Assembly (NCBI RefSeq): GCF_017487345.1
Contig: NZ_CP062006.1
Span: 1,246,001-1,310,000 of the forward strand
DNA length: 64,000 nt
Direction of reading: 5' to 3'
Source: Brevundimonas pondensis
Lineage (GTDB): Bacteria; Pseudomonadota; Alphaproteobacteria; Caulobacterales; Caulobacteraceae
A program made the translations under genes and the position numbers. Positions within the stretch are counted from its first letter, which is position 1. Every line of letters begins with the position of its first letter. Below are positions 18,120 to 26,238 of this stretch, piece after piece. The notes beneath the pieces are model-generated. The model searched no databases. It worked only from the letters and a program-made list of their open reading frames with translations, and was not told the origin of the DNA.

Positions 18120-19283
18120 ATGTCTGAACTGAAGAACAGCCAGGGTTTCTCGACCCGCGCCATCCACGCCGGCCAGAAGCCCGACCCGACGACAGGCGCG
18201 GTGATGACGCCGATCTACGCCACCTCGACCTACGCCCAGGAAAGTCCCGGCGTGAACAAGGGCTATGAATACGCCCGCGGCAAGAACCCGACGCGCGAGG
18301 CCTTTGAGGCCTGCATCGCTGATCTGGAAGGCGGGGTTCAGGCCTTCGGCTTCGGTTCGGGCATGGCGGCGACCTCGACGGCGCTGGAGCTGCTGGACGC
18401 CGGGTCGCACATTGTCACCGGCGACGACCTGTACGGCGGTTCGTGGCGGCTGTTCGAGCGGGTGCGGCGGCGCTCGATGGGGCTGGACTTCAGCTACATC
18501 GACCTGACCGACCTAGCTGCCGTCGAAGCGGCGATCACGGACAAGACGCGGATGCTGTGGGTCGAGACGCCCACCAACCCGCTGATGAAGCTGGCCGACA
18601 TCGCGGCCCTGTCGAAGATCGCCAAGGCGCACAAGCTGATCCTGGCGGTCGACAACACCTTCGCCACGCCGTGGAGCCAGCAGCCGCTGGCCCTGGGCGC
18701 AGACGTGGTCATGCATTCGGCGACCAAATACCTGAACGGTCACTCCGACATCGTCGCCGGGGTTCTGGTGGCCAAGGACGCCGAGATCGCGGCGCAGCTG
18801 AAGTTCCTGCAGAACTCGATCGGCGGCGTCATGGGGCCGTTCGACGCCTTCCTGGCCAACCGGGGGCTGAAGACCCTGGGCCTGCGCATGAAGGCGCACA
18901 ATGAGAACGCCATGGCCGTGGCCCGCTGGCTGGAAGACCGGGCAGGCGTGGCCAAGGTCATCTATCCGGGCCTGATCAGCCACCCGCAGCACGAACTGGC
19001 CGCGCGCCAGATGAACGGCCGTTTCGGCGGCATGGTCACGGTGCTGATCGACGGCGATCTGGAGCGAACCAAGCGGGTGCTGGAGCGGGTGCGGGTCTTC
19101 ACCCTGGCGGAGTCGCTGGGCGGGGTCGAAAGCCTGGTGAACCACCCGGCGATCATGACCCACGCCAGCGTGCCCAAGGAAGTCCGCGAGGCCGGCGGCG
19201 TCACCGACAACCTGATCCGTCTTTCGGTCGGGGTCGAGGATGTGGAAGACCTGATCGCCGACCTGGATCAGGCCCTCAGCTGA
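18120..19283 (+). CDS. Cystathionine gamma-lyase (or gamma-synthase)
   Basis: A 387-aa Cys/Met-metabolism PLP enzyme of fold type I. The PLP lysine is K203 in HSATKYLNGHSD, with SGMAATSTALELL and VDNTFATPW also conserved. Sequence alone does not separate gamma-lyase from gamma-synthase. The adjacent cystathionine beta-synthase favours gamma-lyase, completing conversion of homocysteine to cysteine plus 2-oxobutyrate. Confidence 0.9.
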   Translation: MSELKNSQGFSTRAIHAGQKPDPTTGAVMTPIYATSTYAQESPGVNKGYEYARGKNPTREAFEACIADLEGGVQAFGFGSGMAATSTALELLDAGSHIVTGDDLYGGSWRLFERVRRRSMGLDFSYIDLTDLAAVEAAITDKTRMLWVETPTNPLMKLADIAALSKIAKAHKLILAVDNTFATPWSQQPLALGADVVMHSATKYLNGHSDIVAGVLVAKDAEIAAQLKFLQNSIGGVMGPFDAFLANRGLKTLGLRMKAHNENAMAVARWLEDRAGVAKVIYPGLISHPQHELAARQMNGRFGGMVTVLIDGDLERTKRVLERVRVFTLAESLGGVESLVNHPAIMTHASVPKEVREAGGVTDNLIRLSVGVEDVEDLIADLDQALS

Positions 19284-19299
19284 AGCGTCTGACCTGAAG

Positions 19300-19560
19300 T
19301 CAGGCCGTCTTGTCGGGCAGGGCGGTCTGATGGCCCGTGACGGGCGCCAGCTTTTGCTTGGGGGCGGCGCGCTTGCGCACGACGACGGGCTTGGGCTCGG
19401 CGGCGATTTCCGCCAGCCGGGCGTCGATCAGCGGAATGATGTCGGCGGCGGTTGTGACCTGAACGGGTGAGCCGGTTTCCAGAAGGCGGGCGGCGTTGGC
19501 GCGCAGGGCCTTGAGGTCGGCTTCGTTCAGGGTGGGAATCTTGTCGGCCAGGGAAGTCAT
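19300..19560 (-). CDS. Small conserved hypothetical protein
   Basis: An 86-aa protein, MTSLADKIPTLNEADLKALRANAARLLETG at the N-terminus, followed by a predicted helical middle and a basic tail with VVVRKRAAPKQK. The leucine/alanine spacing suggests two amphipathic helices. No family recognised. Coding potential is supported by typical high-GC codon use and a clean ATG, and it ends 17 bp from the convergent lyase gene. Confidence 0.6.
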   Translation of the reverse strand: MTSLADKIPTLNEADLKALRANAARLLETGSPVQVTTAADIIPLIDARLAEIAAEPKPVVVRKRAAPKQKLAPVTGHQTALPDKTA

Positions 19561-19661
19561 GGGCGTCTCCAGATGGCGTCAGGGCCGGCGCGCATGCGGC
19601 CGGCCCCTCAGCAGATAGAAAGCGAGCTCAGCGGCCTGACGGTCGCCGATAAGGGCTGAGA

Positions 19662-19874
19662 TCAGTCAGCCGCCTGAAGTCGGCCGGCGGACTCTTTGCC
19701 GCTACGGCTGTCGCGTTCGATTTCGTAGGAGATCTTCTGACCTTCGTTCAGCATGCCGAGCGAGGACGCTTCGACGGCCGTGGCGTGAACGAAGACGTCC
19801 TTGCCGCCATCATCAGGCTGGACGAAGCCATAGCCCTTGGTGGAGTTGTACCATTTGACAGTGCCGGTAGCCAT
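19662..19874 (-). CDS. Cold-shock domain protein, copy 1
   Basis: A 70-aa OB-fold cold-shock protein, [24 protein letters not shown], with RNP1 (KGYGFVQ) and RNP2 (VFVHATAV) RNA-binding motifs. It acts as an RNA chaperone or transcription antiterminator. It is a close paralogue of the protein at 20145-20357, and both genes point the same way with a shared upstream element. The N-terminal ATG at 19874 is chosen because upstream in-frame codons do not encode Csp sequence. Confidence 0.95.
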   Translation of the reverse strand: MATGTVKWYNSTKGYGFVQPDDGGKDVFVHATAVEASSLGMLNEGQKISYEIERDSRSGKESAGRLQAAD

Positions 19875-19919
19875 TTTCAGGACTCCCCGTTTGAGTGGCC
19901 GCAGGAAGGATATCCTGAT

Positions 19920-20002
19920 GGCCTGTCGGGTCTGAATGGGATCGGCTTTGGACCTCGGTGCGCGATGCAAAGGGGCAGCAGCGTTTCGCAGAGAGATCGA
20001 CG
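19920..20002 (-). promoter_or_regulatory. Conserved upstream element of csp copy 1
   Basis: About 83 bp lying 45 bp before the csp start codon is nearly identical to 20403-20483 before the other csp gene. Shared words include ggcctgtcgggtctgaatg, cctcggtgcgc and cgcagagagatcgacg, separated by small indels. It could be a duplicated promoter, a cold-responsive 5' UTR, or both. Confidence 0.7.
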
Positions 20003-20078
20003 ACTTAGAGGTGGGCGCTTTGCCGCCCTTTAGCAATGGGCAGGGCCTCAAAAGCCTCAAGAGGTCGTCAGAAACGAA

Positions 20079-20112
20079 AACGGCGGCGACAGCCGAAGCC
20101 GTCGCCGCCGTT
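20079..20112 (-). terminator. Rho-independent terminator after csp copy 2
   Basis: A 12-bp perfect stem (AACGGCGGCGAC and GTCGCCGCCGTT) with a 10-base loop. Read on the minus strand it is followed by TTCG and a T-rich stretch. It separates the two csp genes, so each is likely transcribed independently. Confidence 0.8.
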
Positions 20113-20144
20113 CGAAATCCGCGCCGAATGAACGGCGCGAGAAA

Positions 20145-20357
20145 TCAGCCTTCGGTCTTCAGTTGACCGGCCGATTCCTTGCCCGAGCGACGGTCGCGCT
20201 CGATTTCGTACGAGACCTTTTGGTTCTCGTCGAGGCCACGCAGGCCAGCTTGCTCGACGGCCGAGATGTGGACGAAGACGTCCTTGCCGCCGTCATCCGG
20301 TTGGATGAAGCCGTAGCCCTTGGTGGAGTTGAACCATTTCACAGTGCCGGTAGCCAT
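20145..20357 (-). CDS. Cold-shock domain protein, copy 2
   Basis: A 70-aa protein with the CSD motifs KGYGFIQ and VFVHISAV, differing from copy 1 mainly in the second half ([20 protein letters not shown]). Both end with GKESAG followed by a short polar tail. It has its own upstream element and terminator. The pair looks like an ancestral tandem duplication that has since diverged. Confidence 0.95.
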   Translation of the reverse strand: MATGTVKWFNSTKGYGFIQPDDGGKDVFVHISAVEQAGLRGLDENQKVSYEIERDRRSGKESAGQLKTEG

Positions 20358-20402
20358 TTTCAGGACCTCCGCTAGTCGTTGGCCTCAGGGAACAGCCCCC
20401 TT

Positions 20403-20483
20403 GGCCTGTCGGGTCTGAATGGATCGGCCTAGTCCTCGGTGCGCAGAGCAAAGAGTCAGCAGCGTTACGCAGAGAGATCGACG
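20403..20483 (-). promoter_or_regulatory. Conserved upstream element of csp copy 2
   Basis: This is the partner of 19920-20002, again 45 bp before its start codon. Conservation of an untranslated block beside diverged coding sequences suggests selection, for example for a temperature-sensitive leader or promoter. It lies in the 172-bp gap before the next gene. Confidence 0.7.
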
Positions 20484-20529
20484 GCGATAAAATGGACGGC
20501 AATCGTGTCCAGCGCAAGACCCCTTGGCC

Positions 20530-20748
20530 TCAGGCGTCTTCCTGGGCGGCTGGAGCATCGGGGCCGCCTGCGAAATTTTCCTGACAGAGCTTGCGCAGGG
20601 CGGCGGTCACGGTGCCGCCGTAGAGGCTGTCCTGAATGCGGTCGTAGCCTTCGCTCTGAAGGGCCTGCTTGACCTCGCCTACAGTGCGACAGGCGCCGCT
20701 TTCAGCCAGTTGGTAGGCACGTTCCAGGGTGGTGGGGCGGAAAGTCAT
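20530..20748 (-). CDS. Small conserved hypothetical protein
   Basis: A 72-aa acidic protein: MTFRPTTLERAYQLAESGACRTVGEVKQALQSEGY, then GGTVTAALRKLC. The N-terminal AYQLAESG.C.TV.EVKQAL.SEGY pattern looks like a short helix-turn-helix module seen in small alphaproteobacterial proteins. DNA binding is only a guess. Stands alone between csp copy 2 and the porin gene. Confidence 0.65.
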   Translation of the reverse strand: MTFRPTTLERAYQLAESGACRTVGEVKQALQSEGYDRIQDSLYGGTVTAALRKLCQENFAGGPDAPAAQEDA

Positions 20749-20801
20749 GGCCTTAACCTAAGGACTTTCCGCCGATTAGCCACCGCTGATCGGTCACAAG
20801 A

Positions 20802-21497
20802 TCAGAACGAGAAGTTGATCCCGGCCACCAGGGCGCCCTTGTATTGCTCGCCCGGAACGTCGGCGTCGGTGTCATGCCAGCGCAGGTCCAGCTCGACCTT
20901 GGGGGTCAGGGCGTAGGAACCGCCGACATTCCAGCCGGTGTAGTCGATGCTGTTTTCCTGATCGCGATGGCCGACCTCGGCCGAGACGTTCAGCTTGTTG
21001 GTGAAGTCCCAGCCGCCGCGCAGCGCCACCCAGGTCCAGGCCTTGGTCGAGCCGGTGCCGTCGGGCGAGTGCTGCAGGCGCAGGCGGGCGCCGGCCGGGC
21101 CGATCGAGCGCTTCATGTCGGCGGTGAATTCCCAGGCGTCGTTGTCATAGCCGGGGTCGGCGTCGAAGCGGTTCTTGTGGGCCACGTTCAGGTCGAAGTC
21201 GAAGCCGGCGAACTCGGGACGGACGCCCGCCACCAGCTCGGACTCCAGCTTGGAGCCGCCGCCGTCGATGGTCTCCAGGCCGCCCGAACCATAAAACAGG
21301 CCGCTGGCGCTCTCCCATTCCGCAGCCCCGTAGACGAAGGGGTTTCCATCGGACTTGGACGCCGCCTTGGAGCGGTTGTCGGTCGCGGCGCCGGCCGAGA
21401 AGGACCATTTGCCCGCATCCTGGGCATGGGCGCCGGAGGCCAGCAGGACCAGGGGCGCGGCGGCGAGAAGAGCGGCGTTCGTCAGGGTGCGGAGCAT
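20802..21497 (-). CDS. TorF-family putative porin (outer membrane protein)
   Basis: A 231-aa protein with a signal peptide (about 1-25, ending GAHAQ). Alternating beta strands with aromatic ends fill the rest, and it finishes in F (INFSF), the usual outer-membrane targeting residue. Features such as FVYGAAEWESASGLFYGSGG, the D-rich turns and the length match the TIGR02001/Gcw_chp group. Substrate unknown. Confidence 0.85.
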   Translation of the reverse strand: MLRTLTNAALLAAAPLVLLASGAHAQDAGKWSFSAGAATDNRSKAASKSDGNPFVYGAAEWESASGLFYGSGGLETIDGGGSKLESELVAGVRPEFAGFDFDLNVAHKNRFDADPGYDNDAWEFTADMKRSIGPAGARLRLQHSPDGTGSTKAWTWVALRGGWDFTNKLNVSAEVGHRDQENSIDYTGWNVGGSYALTPKVELDLRWHDTDADVPGEQYKGALVAGINFSF

Positions 21498-21527
21498 GAA
21501 AAGCCTCGTGAAGCGACGAGGCCGCTC

Positions 21528-22454
21528 CTAGAGACGCTTCTTGTCGAATTTATCACAGGCCTGTGAAAACTCGTCCGCCAACCGCGCCACAAGCTGAGCC
21601 GTTGTGGGGCTGTCGTGGATCGAGCCAGAGCCTTGGCCCGCCGACCAGATGGTTTTCCACGCCTTGGCTTCCTCGCCCATGTCGAGCTTGTGTTCGGGCA
21701 GGGATTTCGGGTCGATCTTGTTCTCGACCAGCGACGGGGTCAGGAAGTTGGCGGGGATGCCCGAGACGGCGGGCGTATAGGTGATGTCGGCCGAGCCTGA
21801 GGCCACGATCAGGTCCTTGTAATGCGGCTGGGCCGCGCTCTCGGCCGTGGCGATGAAGCGGGTGCCCATATAGGCGAAGTCGGCGCCCATCATCAGGGCC
21901 GCGGCCACGTCCTGGCCCGTCGACAGACAGCCCGCCAGGATGATGGTCCCGTCATAGAAGCTGCGCACCTCGTTGATCAGGGCGAAGGGGTTCACGACGC
22001 CCGCATGGCCGCCCGCGCCGTTGGCGACCAGGATCAGGCCGTCGACGCCGGCCTCGGCGGCTTTGCGGGCGTGGCGAACATTAGCGATGTCGTGGAAGAC
22101 CACGCCGCCGTAGCCGTGGACCGCATCCACCACGTCGCGCACGGCTCCCAGGGAGGTGATGATCAGCGGCACCTTTTCCTCGACCGAGACCATCATGTCG
22201 GCCATCAGGCGCGGATTGGTCGGGTGGACGATGTGGTTGACGCCGAAGGCGGCGGCGTCAGGCTTCAGCCGCGACTTGATCTCCTGAACCCAGTCCCGAT
22301 AGCCCTCGGTCGTGCGCTGGTTCAGCGAGGGGAAGGTGCCGATCACGCCCGCATTGCAGGCCTCGACCACCAGATCCGGGCCAGACACCAGGAACATGGG
22401 CGAGGCGATGACCGGCAGCTTCAGGCCGGACTGCAGGGAAGCGGGAATGGCCAC
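21528..22454 (-). CDS. Nitronate monooxygenase family protein (2-nitropropane dioxygenase-like)
   Basis: A 308-aa FMN TIM-barrel enzyme. N-terminal LPVIASPMFLVSG, the central GVNHIV and VFHDIANVRHARKAAEAGVDGLILVANGAGGHAG (FMN phosphate and catalytic His region), and LAGCLSTGQDVAAALMMGADFAYMGTRF match class I/II nitronate monooxygenases. It oxidises alkyl nitronates using flavin. Stands alone. Confidence 0.9.
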   Translation of the reverse strand: MAIPASLQSGLKLPVIASPMFLVSGPDLVVEACNAGVIGTFPSLNQRTTEGYRDWVQEIKSRLKPDAAAFGVNHIVHPTNPRLMADMMVSVEEKVPLIITSLGAVRDVVDAVHGYGGVVFHDIANVRHARKAAEAGVDGLILVANGAGGHAGVVNPFALINEVRSFYDGTIILAGCLSTGQDVAAALMMGADFAYMGTRFIATAESAAQPHYKDLIVASGSADITYTPAVSGIPANFLTPSLVENKIDPKSLPEHKLDMGEEAKAWKTIWSAGQGSGSIHDSPTTAQLVARLADEFSQACDKFDKKRL

Positions 22455-22559
22455 GGGTCGTTTCCTCGGATGATGCGGGTTGTTTTAAGGGACGCTAACC
22501 GGGTGTCGTCAGGGAAGGCAAACAATGATCCCGCTCACGCTCAGGTCCTTCTACTTCCA

Positions 22560-22681
22560 CTCATCCCCGCGGAGGCGGGGACCCAGTAAGAGCCTCAGGC
22601 ACCGCGTTCGGAATGGCGCCCTTCAATTTCAGCGAGGCGCTTGCAGCCAAAGCACTGGGTCCCCGCCTCCGCGGGGATGAG
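22560..22681. repeat. Palindromic intergenic repeat, copy 2 (inverted relative to copy 1)
   Basis: A 122-bp element with perfect 28-bp inverted arms (22560-22587 and 22654-22681; core CCCCGCGGAGGCGGGGACCC). The right half carries tgcagccaaagcactg, the reverse complement of the interior word in the copy at 6256-6360. It lies in the 419-bp gap between the nitronate monooxygenase and queF genes. The remaining parts of that gap show no gene I can support. Confidence 0.85.
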
Positions 22682-22873
22682 CGGATTTTGGGGTGGTGGC
22701 GCGAAAAGCAGCCCGCAGAAAAAAACAGAGTCCAATTCGTCTGAATCGTCTGAAACCCCCCTCAGGCTCATCCTTCCGCGACCCGCATCCTACCACGGCG
22801 GGGAGGGGCGCCAGGTCGATTGTGGAAATCCCCGCGCGGCGGCAGGATTTTCTTTGGCGGACCAAACGCCTAA

Positions 22874-23344
22874 ATGGCGGGCATGACGCACTATACCGAC
22901 AGCCTGTCCCAGCTCGGCGCCCAGACCGCCGCCCCGACCAACCCCGAAGAGGCGGTGCTGGAACGCGTGCCCAATCCGCACGCCGACACGCTCTATGTGG
23001 CGCGCTTCACCGCGCCCGAGTTCACCAGCCTGTGCCCGGTGACGGGCCAGCCCGACTTCGCCCATATCGTCATCGACTATGTGCCGGGCGACTGGCTGGT
23101 CGAAAGCAAGAGCCTGAAGCTCTATCTGACCAGCTTCCGCAACCACGGCGCCTTCCACGAGGACTGCACCGTCGCCATCGGCAAGCGCCTGGCCGACCTG
23201 CTGCAACCGAAATGGCTGCGCATCGGTGGCTACTGGTACCCGCGCGGCGGCATCCCCATCGACGTCTTCTGGCAAACCGGCGCACCCATCGAAGGCGTCT
23301 GGCTGCCGGATCAGGGCGTCGCGACCTATCGCGGGCGGGGGTGA
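22874..23344 (+). CDS. queF: NADPH-dependent 7-cyano-7-deazaguanine reductase (preQ1 synthase)
   Basis: A 156-aa unimodular QueF of the T-fold. The catalytic Cys is C54 and Asp D61 in [12 protein letters not shown], and [23 protein letters not shown] gives the substrate-binding motif. It reduces preQ0 to preQ1 in queuosine tRNA modification. The ATG at 22874 is used; ATG 22883 would remove three residues. I saw no preQ1 riboswitch fold upstream. Confidence 0.93.
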   Translation: MAGMTHYTDSLSQLGAQTAAPTNPEEAVLERVPNPHADTLYVARFTAPEFTSLCPVTGQPDFAHIVIDYVPGDWLVESKSLKLYLTSFRNHGAFHEDCTVAIGKRLADLLQPKWLRIGGYWYPRGGIPIDVFWQTGAPIEGVWLPDQGVATYRGRG

Positions 23345-23357
23345 GGCTTGCTTGATG

Positions 23358-24116
23358 CTACTTGGTTCCTTTGCCAGAGCCTCCCACTCGAATAACCTCG
23401 CCAAGTAGAACGTCTAGTTCCGATGCAAAATCCACTTGGACAGCCGTAGGGACGTCCTCTCGATCTCTGATCGGCGAGTGTAGATGCATGTCCGCTATTT
23501 TGCGTATCGTGCCCTGCAAGCGTTGCATAATTTCTTTAAACGATTTGTCTTTCTTGGGGCCCCCGTAGTTGTTGGCTACTTGATCAAAAGTCTCGCATCC
23601 TAGAACTGGAGGAACGTGATTTAGGATGGTTCGAAGGAGCATTGCTGTCGAGAGGTGGCAGCGATTTGCAGCGACGACATTTAATTCGCGACAGAGCTCA
23701 ACTAGCCTGCGAAAATCCCATGCGCTTTCATTGATGGCAATCAATGCTGAGATGCGATCTTGATGCACGTATGAGCGACTATTTTGCGGGTTATCTGAAA
23801 CCGTCGCTCGATTGTATTTTCGGCTTACGGCGCGAGCTCCAGCTAGGACAAGCTCGGATGCTTCTTCTACCGTGGCATACGAAGGTCCACCTATGAAGCT
23901 CTGTGACCCAGAGCTGGCGGCATTCATGAGGCCAGTGGAATAGTTGTTTAGACGTCCCAACTCTTCATCGAGGATCGACTTCGCTTCGATGGCTAGCGCT
24001 TTGAATTTAGCGCTTGGCCCGGTTGGAAGAAAGAGGCCGGTGACGCTGTTGCCCTCCAAGAATAGGGGGAGGATGGCGTTCATCTCGGCTGAGATGTGCT
24101 TCAGTTCCTCTATCAT
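23358..24116 (-). CDS. Acquired protein of unknown function with a HEPN-like RX5H motif
   Basis: A 252-aa soluble helical protein encoded by visibly lower-GC DNA than its neighbours, with A/T-ending codons. The distinctive C-terminal region has ELNVVAANRCHLSTAMLLRTILNHVPPVLG, SFKEIMQRLQ, then R205-KIADM-H211-LH, IRDRE and VQVDFASELDVLL. R205-x5-H211 resembles the catalytic signature of HEPN ribonucleases used in defence and toxin systems, but the fold is unproven. It ends 13 bp from queF and precedes a broken DUF817 gene, consistent with a recent insertion. Confidence 0.65.
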   Translation of the reverse strand: MIEELKHISAEMNAILPLFLEGNSVTGLFLPTGPSAKFKALAIEAKSILDEELGRLNNYSTGLMNAASSGSQSFIGGPSYATVEEASELVLAGARAVSRKYNRATVSDNPQNSRSYVHQDRISALIAINESAWDFRRLVELCRELNVVAANRCHLSTAMLLRTILNHVPPVLGCETFDQVANNYGGPKKDKSFKEIMQRLQGTIRKIADMHLHSPIRDREDVPTAVQVDFASELDVLLGEVIRVGGSGKGTK

Positions 24117-24297
24117 TTGCAGAGTGCGTCCTGATTCCGAGTGTAGCAGGGATGTGCATTATTTGACGGCACACTAAAGGGCGATTCCCGCTCACGTCCG
24201 CCTCTTCGTCGATTGGCTCAAGCGCCCATGACCCCATCCCCCCGTCTCCCACTCGAAGCTTGGGGCCGTCGCTTGATGACCCGCGCGGAGGCGTGGG

Positions 24298-24769
24298 CGG
24301 ATCGGGGGCGGTGCCGCTGTTCTCGGGCTTCATGTATGCGGCGGTGGGCAGCTATATCGCGCGGGTGCAGCGCATCTTCCATATCCGGGTGCGGGGGTAT
24401 CCGCCGCTGTGGACGACGTGGCTGCTGGCGGCGGCGATCTATGTCAACTTCTTCGCCCATCACTGGCTGCCGGACGTGCGGATCGCGCTGTTTGCGGCGA
24501 CGGTGCTGCTGTTCGGGCGGGGCTGGTTCTGGTTCACGGCGGACCGGCGGCGGCGGTCGATGCCGCTGCTGCTGGGGTACTTCCTGGTGGCCCTGTTCAT
24601 CTGGTTCGCGGAGAACCTGGGGACGTTTGCGCGGGCCTGGGTCTATCCGGGGCAGGCGGACGGCTGGGAGATGGTCAGCCTGAACAAGCTGGGGGCGTGG
24701 TTCCTGCTGATGATCATTTCGGTGGTGCTGGTGTCGATCGTGCACCGGCCGGAGGAGGAGCCGCGCTGA
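24298..24769 (+). pseudogene. DUF817 membrane protein, 5'-truncated remnant
   Basis: From PLFSGFMYAAVGSYIARVQRIF to WFLLMIISVVLVSIVHRP the translation matches the C-terminal half of DUF817 (YoaT-type) integral membrane proteins, including YVNFFAHHWLPD and FIWFAENLGTFARAW. The N-terminal half is absent. R-I-G-G just before the homology (24298-24309) is in a different frame from PLFSGF, implying a one-base insertion. The upstream DNA is unrelated and AT-richer. Likely disrupted when the 23358-24116 gene was acquired. Confidence 0.75.
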
Positions 24770-24779
24770 TCTTCTCTTT

Positions 24780-24928
24780 CGTCATCCTCCGGCGAGCGTA
24801 GCGAGACCGGGGGACCCAGCGGCGCCCGTAGGGCGAAAGCTCCACGCTCGACGCCTGCTTCAAAGATCGCCTTCGGCGCCGCTGGGTCCCCCGGTCGGCG
24901 CCGCTGCGCGGCTTGCCGGAGGATGACG
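24780..24928. repeat. Long nested palindromic intergenic repeat (second family)
   Basis: Outer 14-bp arms CGTCATCCTCCGGC/GCCGGAGGATGACG (24780-24793 and 24915-24928) enclose perfect 20-bp inner arms (24807-24826 and 24875-24894). The whole 149-bp unit can form a cruciform or, in RNA, a strong hairpin. It shares the GGGACCCAG core with the copy at 22560 but not the outer arms, so I treat it as a separate family. It fills the gap between two genes and may also terminate transcription. Confidence 0.8.
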
Positions 24929-24938
24929 GAAGAAGAGA

Positions 24939-25535
24939 TTACGGCCGACGCTCGACCTTGTGCGCCATGACCGGGCGGGGGCGTTCCAGCGGGGCTTCGC
25001 TCAGGGTGCCGAGGTGGATGAAGCCGGCGATGGTCTCGCCGTCCTTGACGCCGAACAGGGCGACGGCGGCGGGGTCGTAGGAATACCAGTCGGTGATCCA
25101 GCTGGCCGAGTAGCCCAGGGCGTCGGCGGCGTGTTCCAGGTTCATGCAGACGGCGCCGGCCGACAGCTGCTGCTCCCAGACCGGGACCTTGTGGCCCTGA
25201 ATAGGCGTCGAGACGACCATGATGGTCAGGGGCGGATTGGCCAGCTTGGCGAGGACGGCCAGGTCCTTGTCGACGCGGCCTTGCGTTTCGGCAAGGGCGG
25301 CGAGGGCCTCGGACAGGTCGGCGCGGCTCTGCGGGCCCAGGACGACGAAGCGCCAGGGGAAGAGCTTGCCGTGGTCGGGGGTGCGGGCGCCGAGATGCAG
25401 GATTTGCTCGATCTCGGCCTCGGACGGGCCGGGGGCGGCTAGCAGCTGGGCCGAGGCCGAGCGGCGCACGGCCAGACGGGCCAGGACTTCGTCCGAACGG
25501 ACGGGCAGGGGCAGGGCGGCGTTCAGATCGGTCAT
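24939..25535 (-). CDS. Nitroreductase family protein
   Basis: A 198-aa FMN-dependent nitroreductase fold. RRSASAQLL corresponds to the family RRS motif near the N-terminus, with HLGARTPDHGKLFPWRFVVLG, the QLSAGAVCMNLEHAADALGYSASWITDW segment and a C-terminal GFIHLGT. It resembles the YdjA/NfnB-like short nitroreductases. The substrate is unknown. Confidence 0.9.
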   Translation of the reverse strand: MTDLNAALPLPVRSDEVLARLAVRRSASAQLLAAPGPSEAEIEQILHLGARTPDHGKLFPWRFVVLGPQSRADLSEALAALAETQGRVDKDLAVLAKLANPPLTIMVVSTPIQGHKVPVWEQQLSAGAVCMNLEHAADALGYSASWITDWYSYDPAAVALFGVKDGETIAGFIHLGTLSEAPLERPRPVMAHKVERRP

Positions 25536-25580
25536 GCCGCCTAGCTAGGATTTCGCGGCGTCCGGCGCCATAGCGGAAGC

Positions 25581-26210
25581 ATGCACGATATTCCCGACAT
25601 CAAGCCCCGCTGGGCGGAAGACCTGCCCGAGACGCCGAAATGGCAGAGCCACGGCGACAGCGTCCTGATCGACACGCCGTGGATGCAGGTGACGCGGCAC
25701 CCGGCGACGGCGCCGACGGGGGCGGCCGCTGACTATCAGGTGGTGCGGCCCAAGAACGTGGGGACCGGGGTCCTGCCTCTGCATGAGGACGGGACCGTGA
25801 CCCTGGTGGGGCAGCATCGCTTCAGCCTGATGCGCTATTCCTGGGAGATGCCCGAGGGTGGGGCGCCGATGGACGAGGACCCGTTCGACGCCGTGCGCCG
25901 CGAATTGGCCGAGGAGGCGGGGCTGACGGCCGAGCACTGGCGCGCGGCGCTGGACATGGACCTGTCGAACTCGATCACCGACGAGCGGGCCATGACCTGG
26001 GTGGCCTGGGGGTTGAGCGCGGTTCCGGTCGATCCGGACCCGACCGAGGTGATCGTATCGGTGCGCGTCCCCTTCCGCGACCTGTTGGCCGAGATCGAGC
26101 GCGGGGCGGTGCGCGACAGCTTGACGGTGGCGACGGCCTACAAGGCCTACCATATGGCCCGCGAAGGCGTGCTGCCCGCCGCGCTGGCGCAGGCCATGCT
26201 GGGGGCGTAG
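25581..26210 (+). CDS. NUDIX hydrolase (ADP-ribose pyrophosphatase-like)
   Basis: A 209-aa protein with a canonical nudix box, G(x5)E(x7)REUxEExGU, in GGAPMDEDPFDAVRRELAEEAGL at about residues 95-117. The upstream YQVVRPKNVGTGVLPLHEDGTVTLVGQHRFSL matches ADP-ribose/sugar-nucleotide hydrolases. It stands 28 bp upstream of cysE, possibly co-transcribed. No closer substrate assignment is justified. Confidence 0.88.
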   Translation: MHDIPDIKPRWAEDLPETPKWQSHGDSVLIDTPWMQVTRHPATAPTGAAADYQVVRPKNVGTGVLPLHEDGTVTLVGQHRFSLMRYSWEMPEGGAPMDEDPFDAVRRELAEEAGLTAEHWRAALDMDLSNSITDERAMTWVAWGLSAVPVDPDPTEVIVSVRVPFRDLLAEIERGAVRDSLTVATAYKAYHMAREGVLPAALAQAMLGA

Positions 26211-26238
26211 GATCGCCTGCAAGGAAACGGGAGGCCCG

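Noticed and set aside
22682..22873. preQ1 riboswitch upstream of queF
   Set aside because: I could not see the small stem-loop and A-rich tail expected for preQ1 aptamers.
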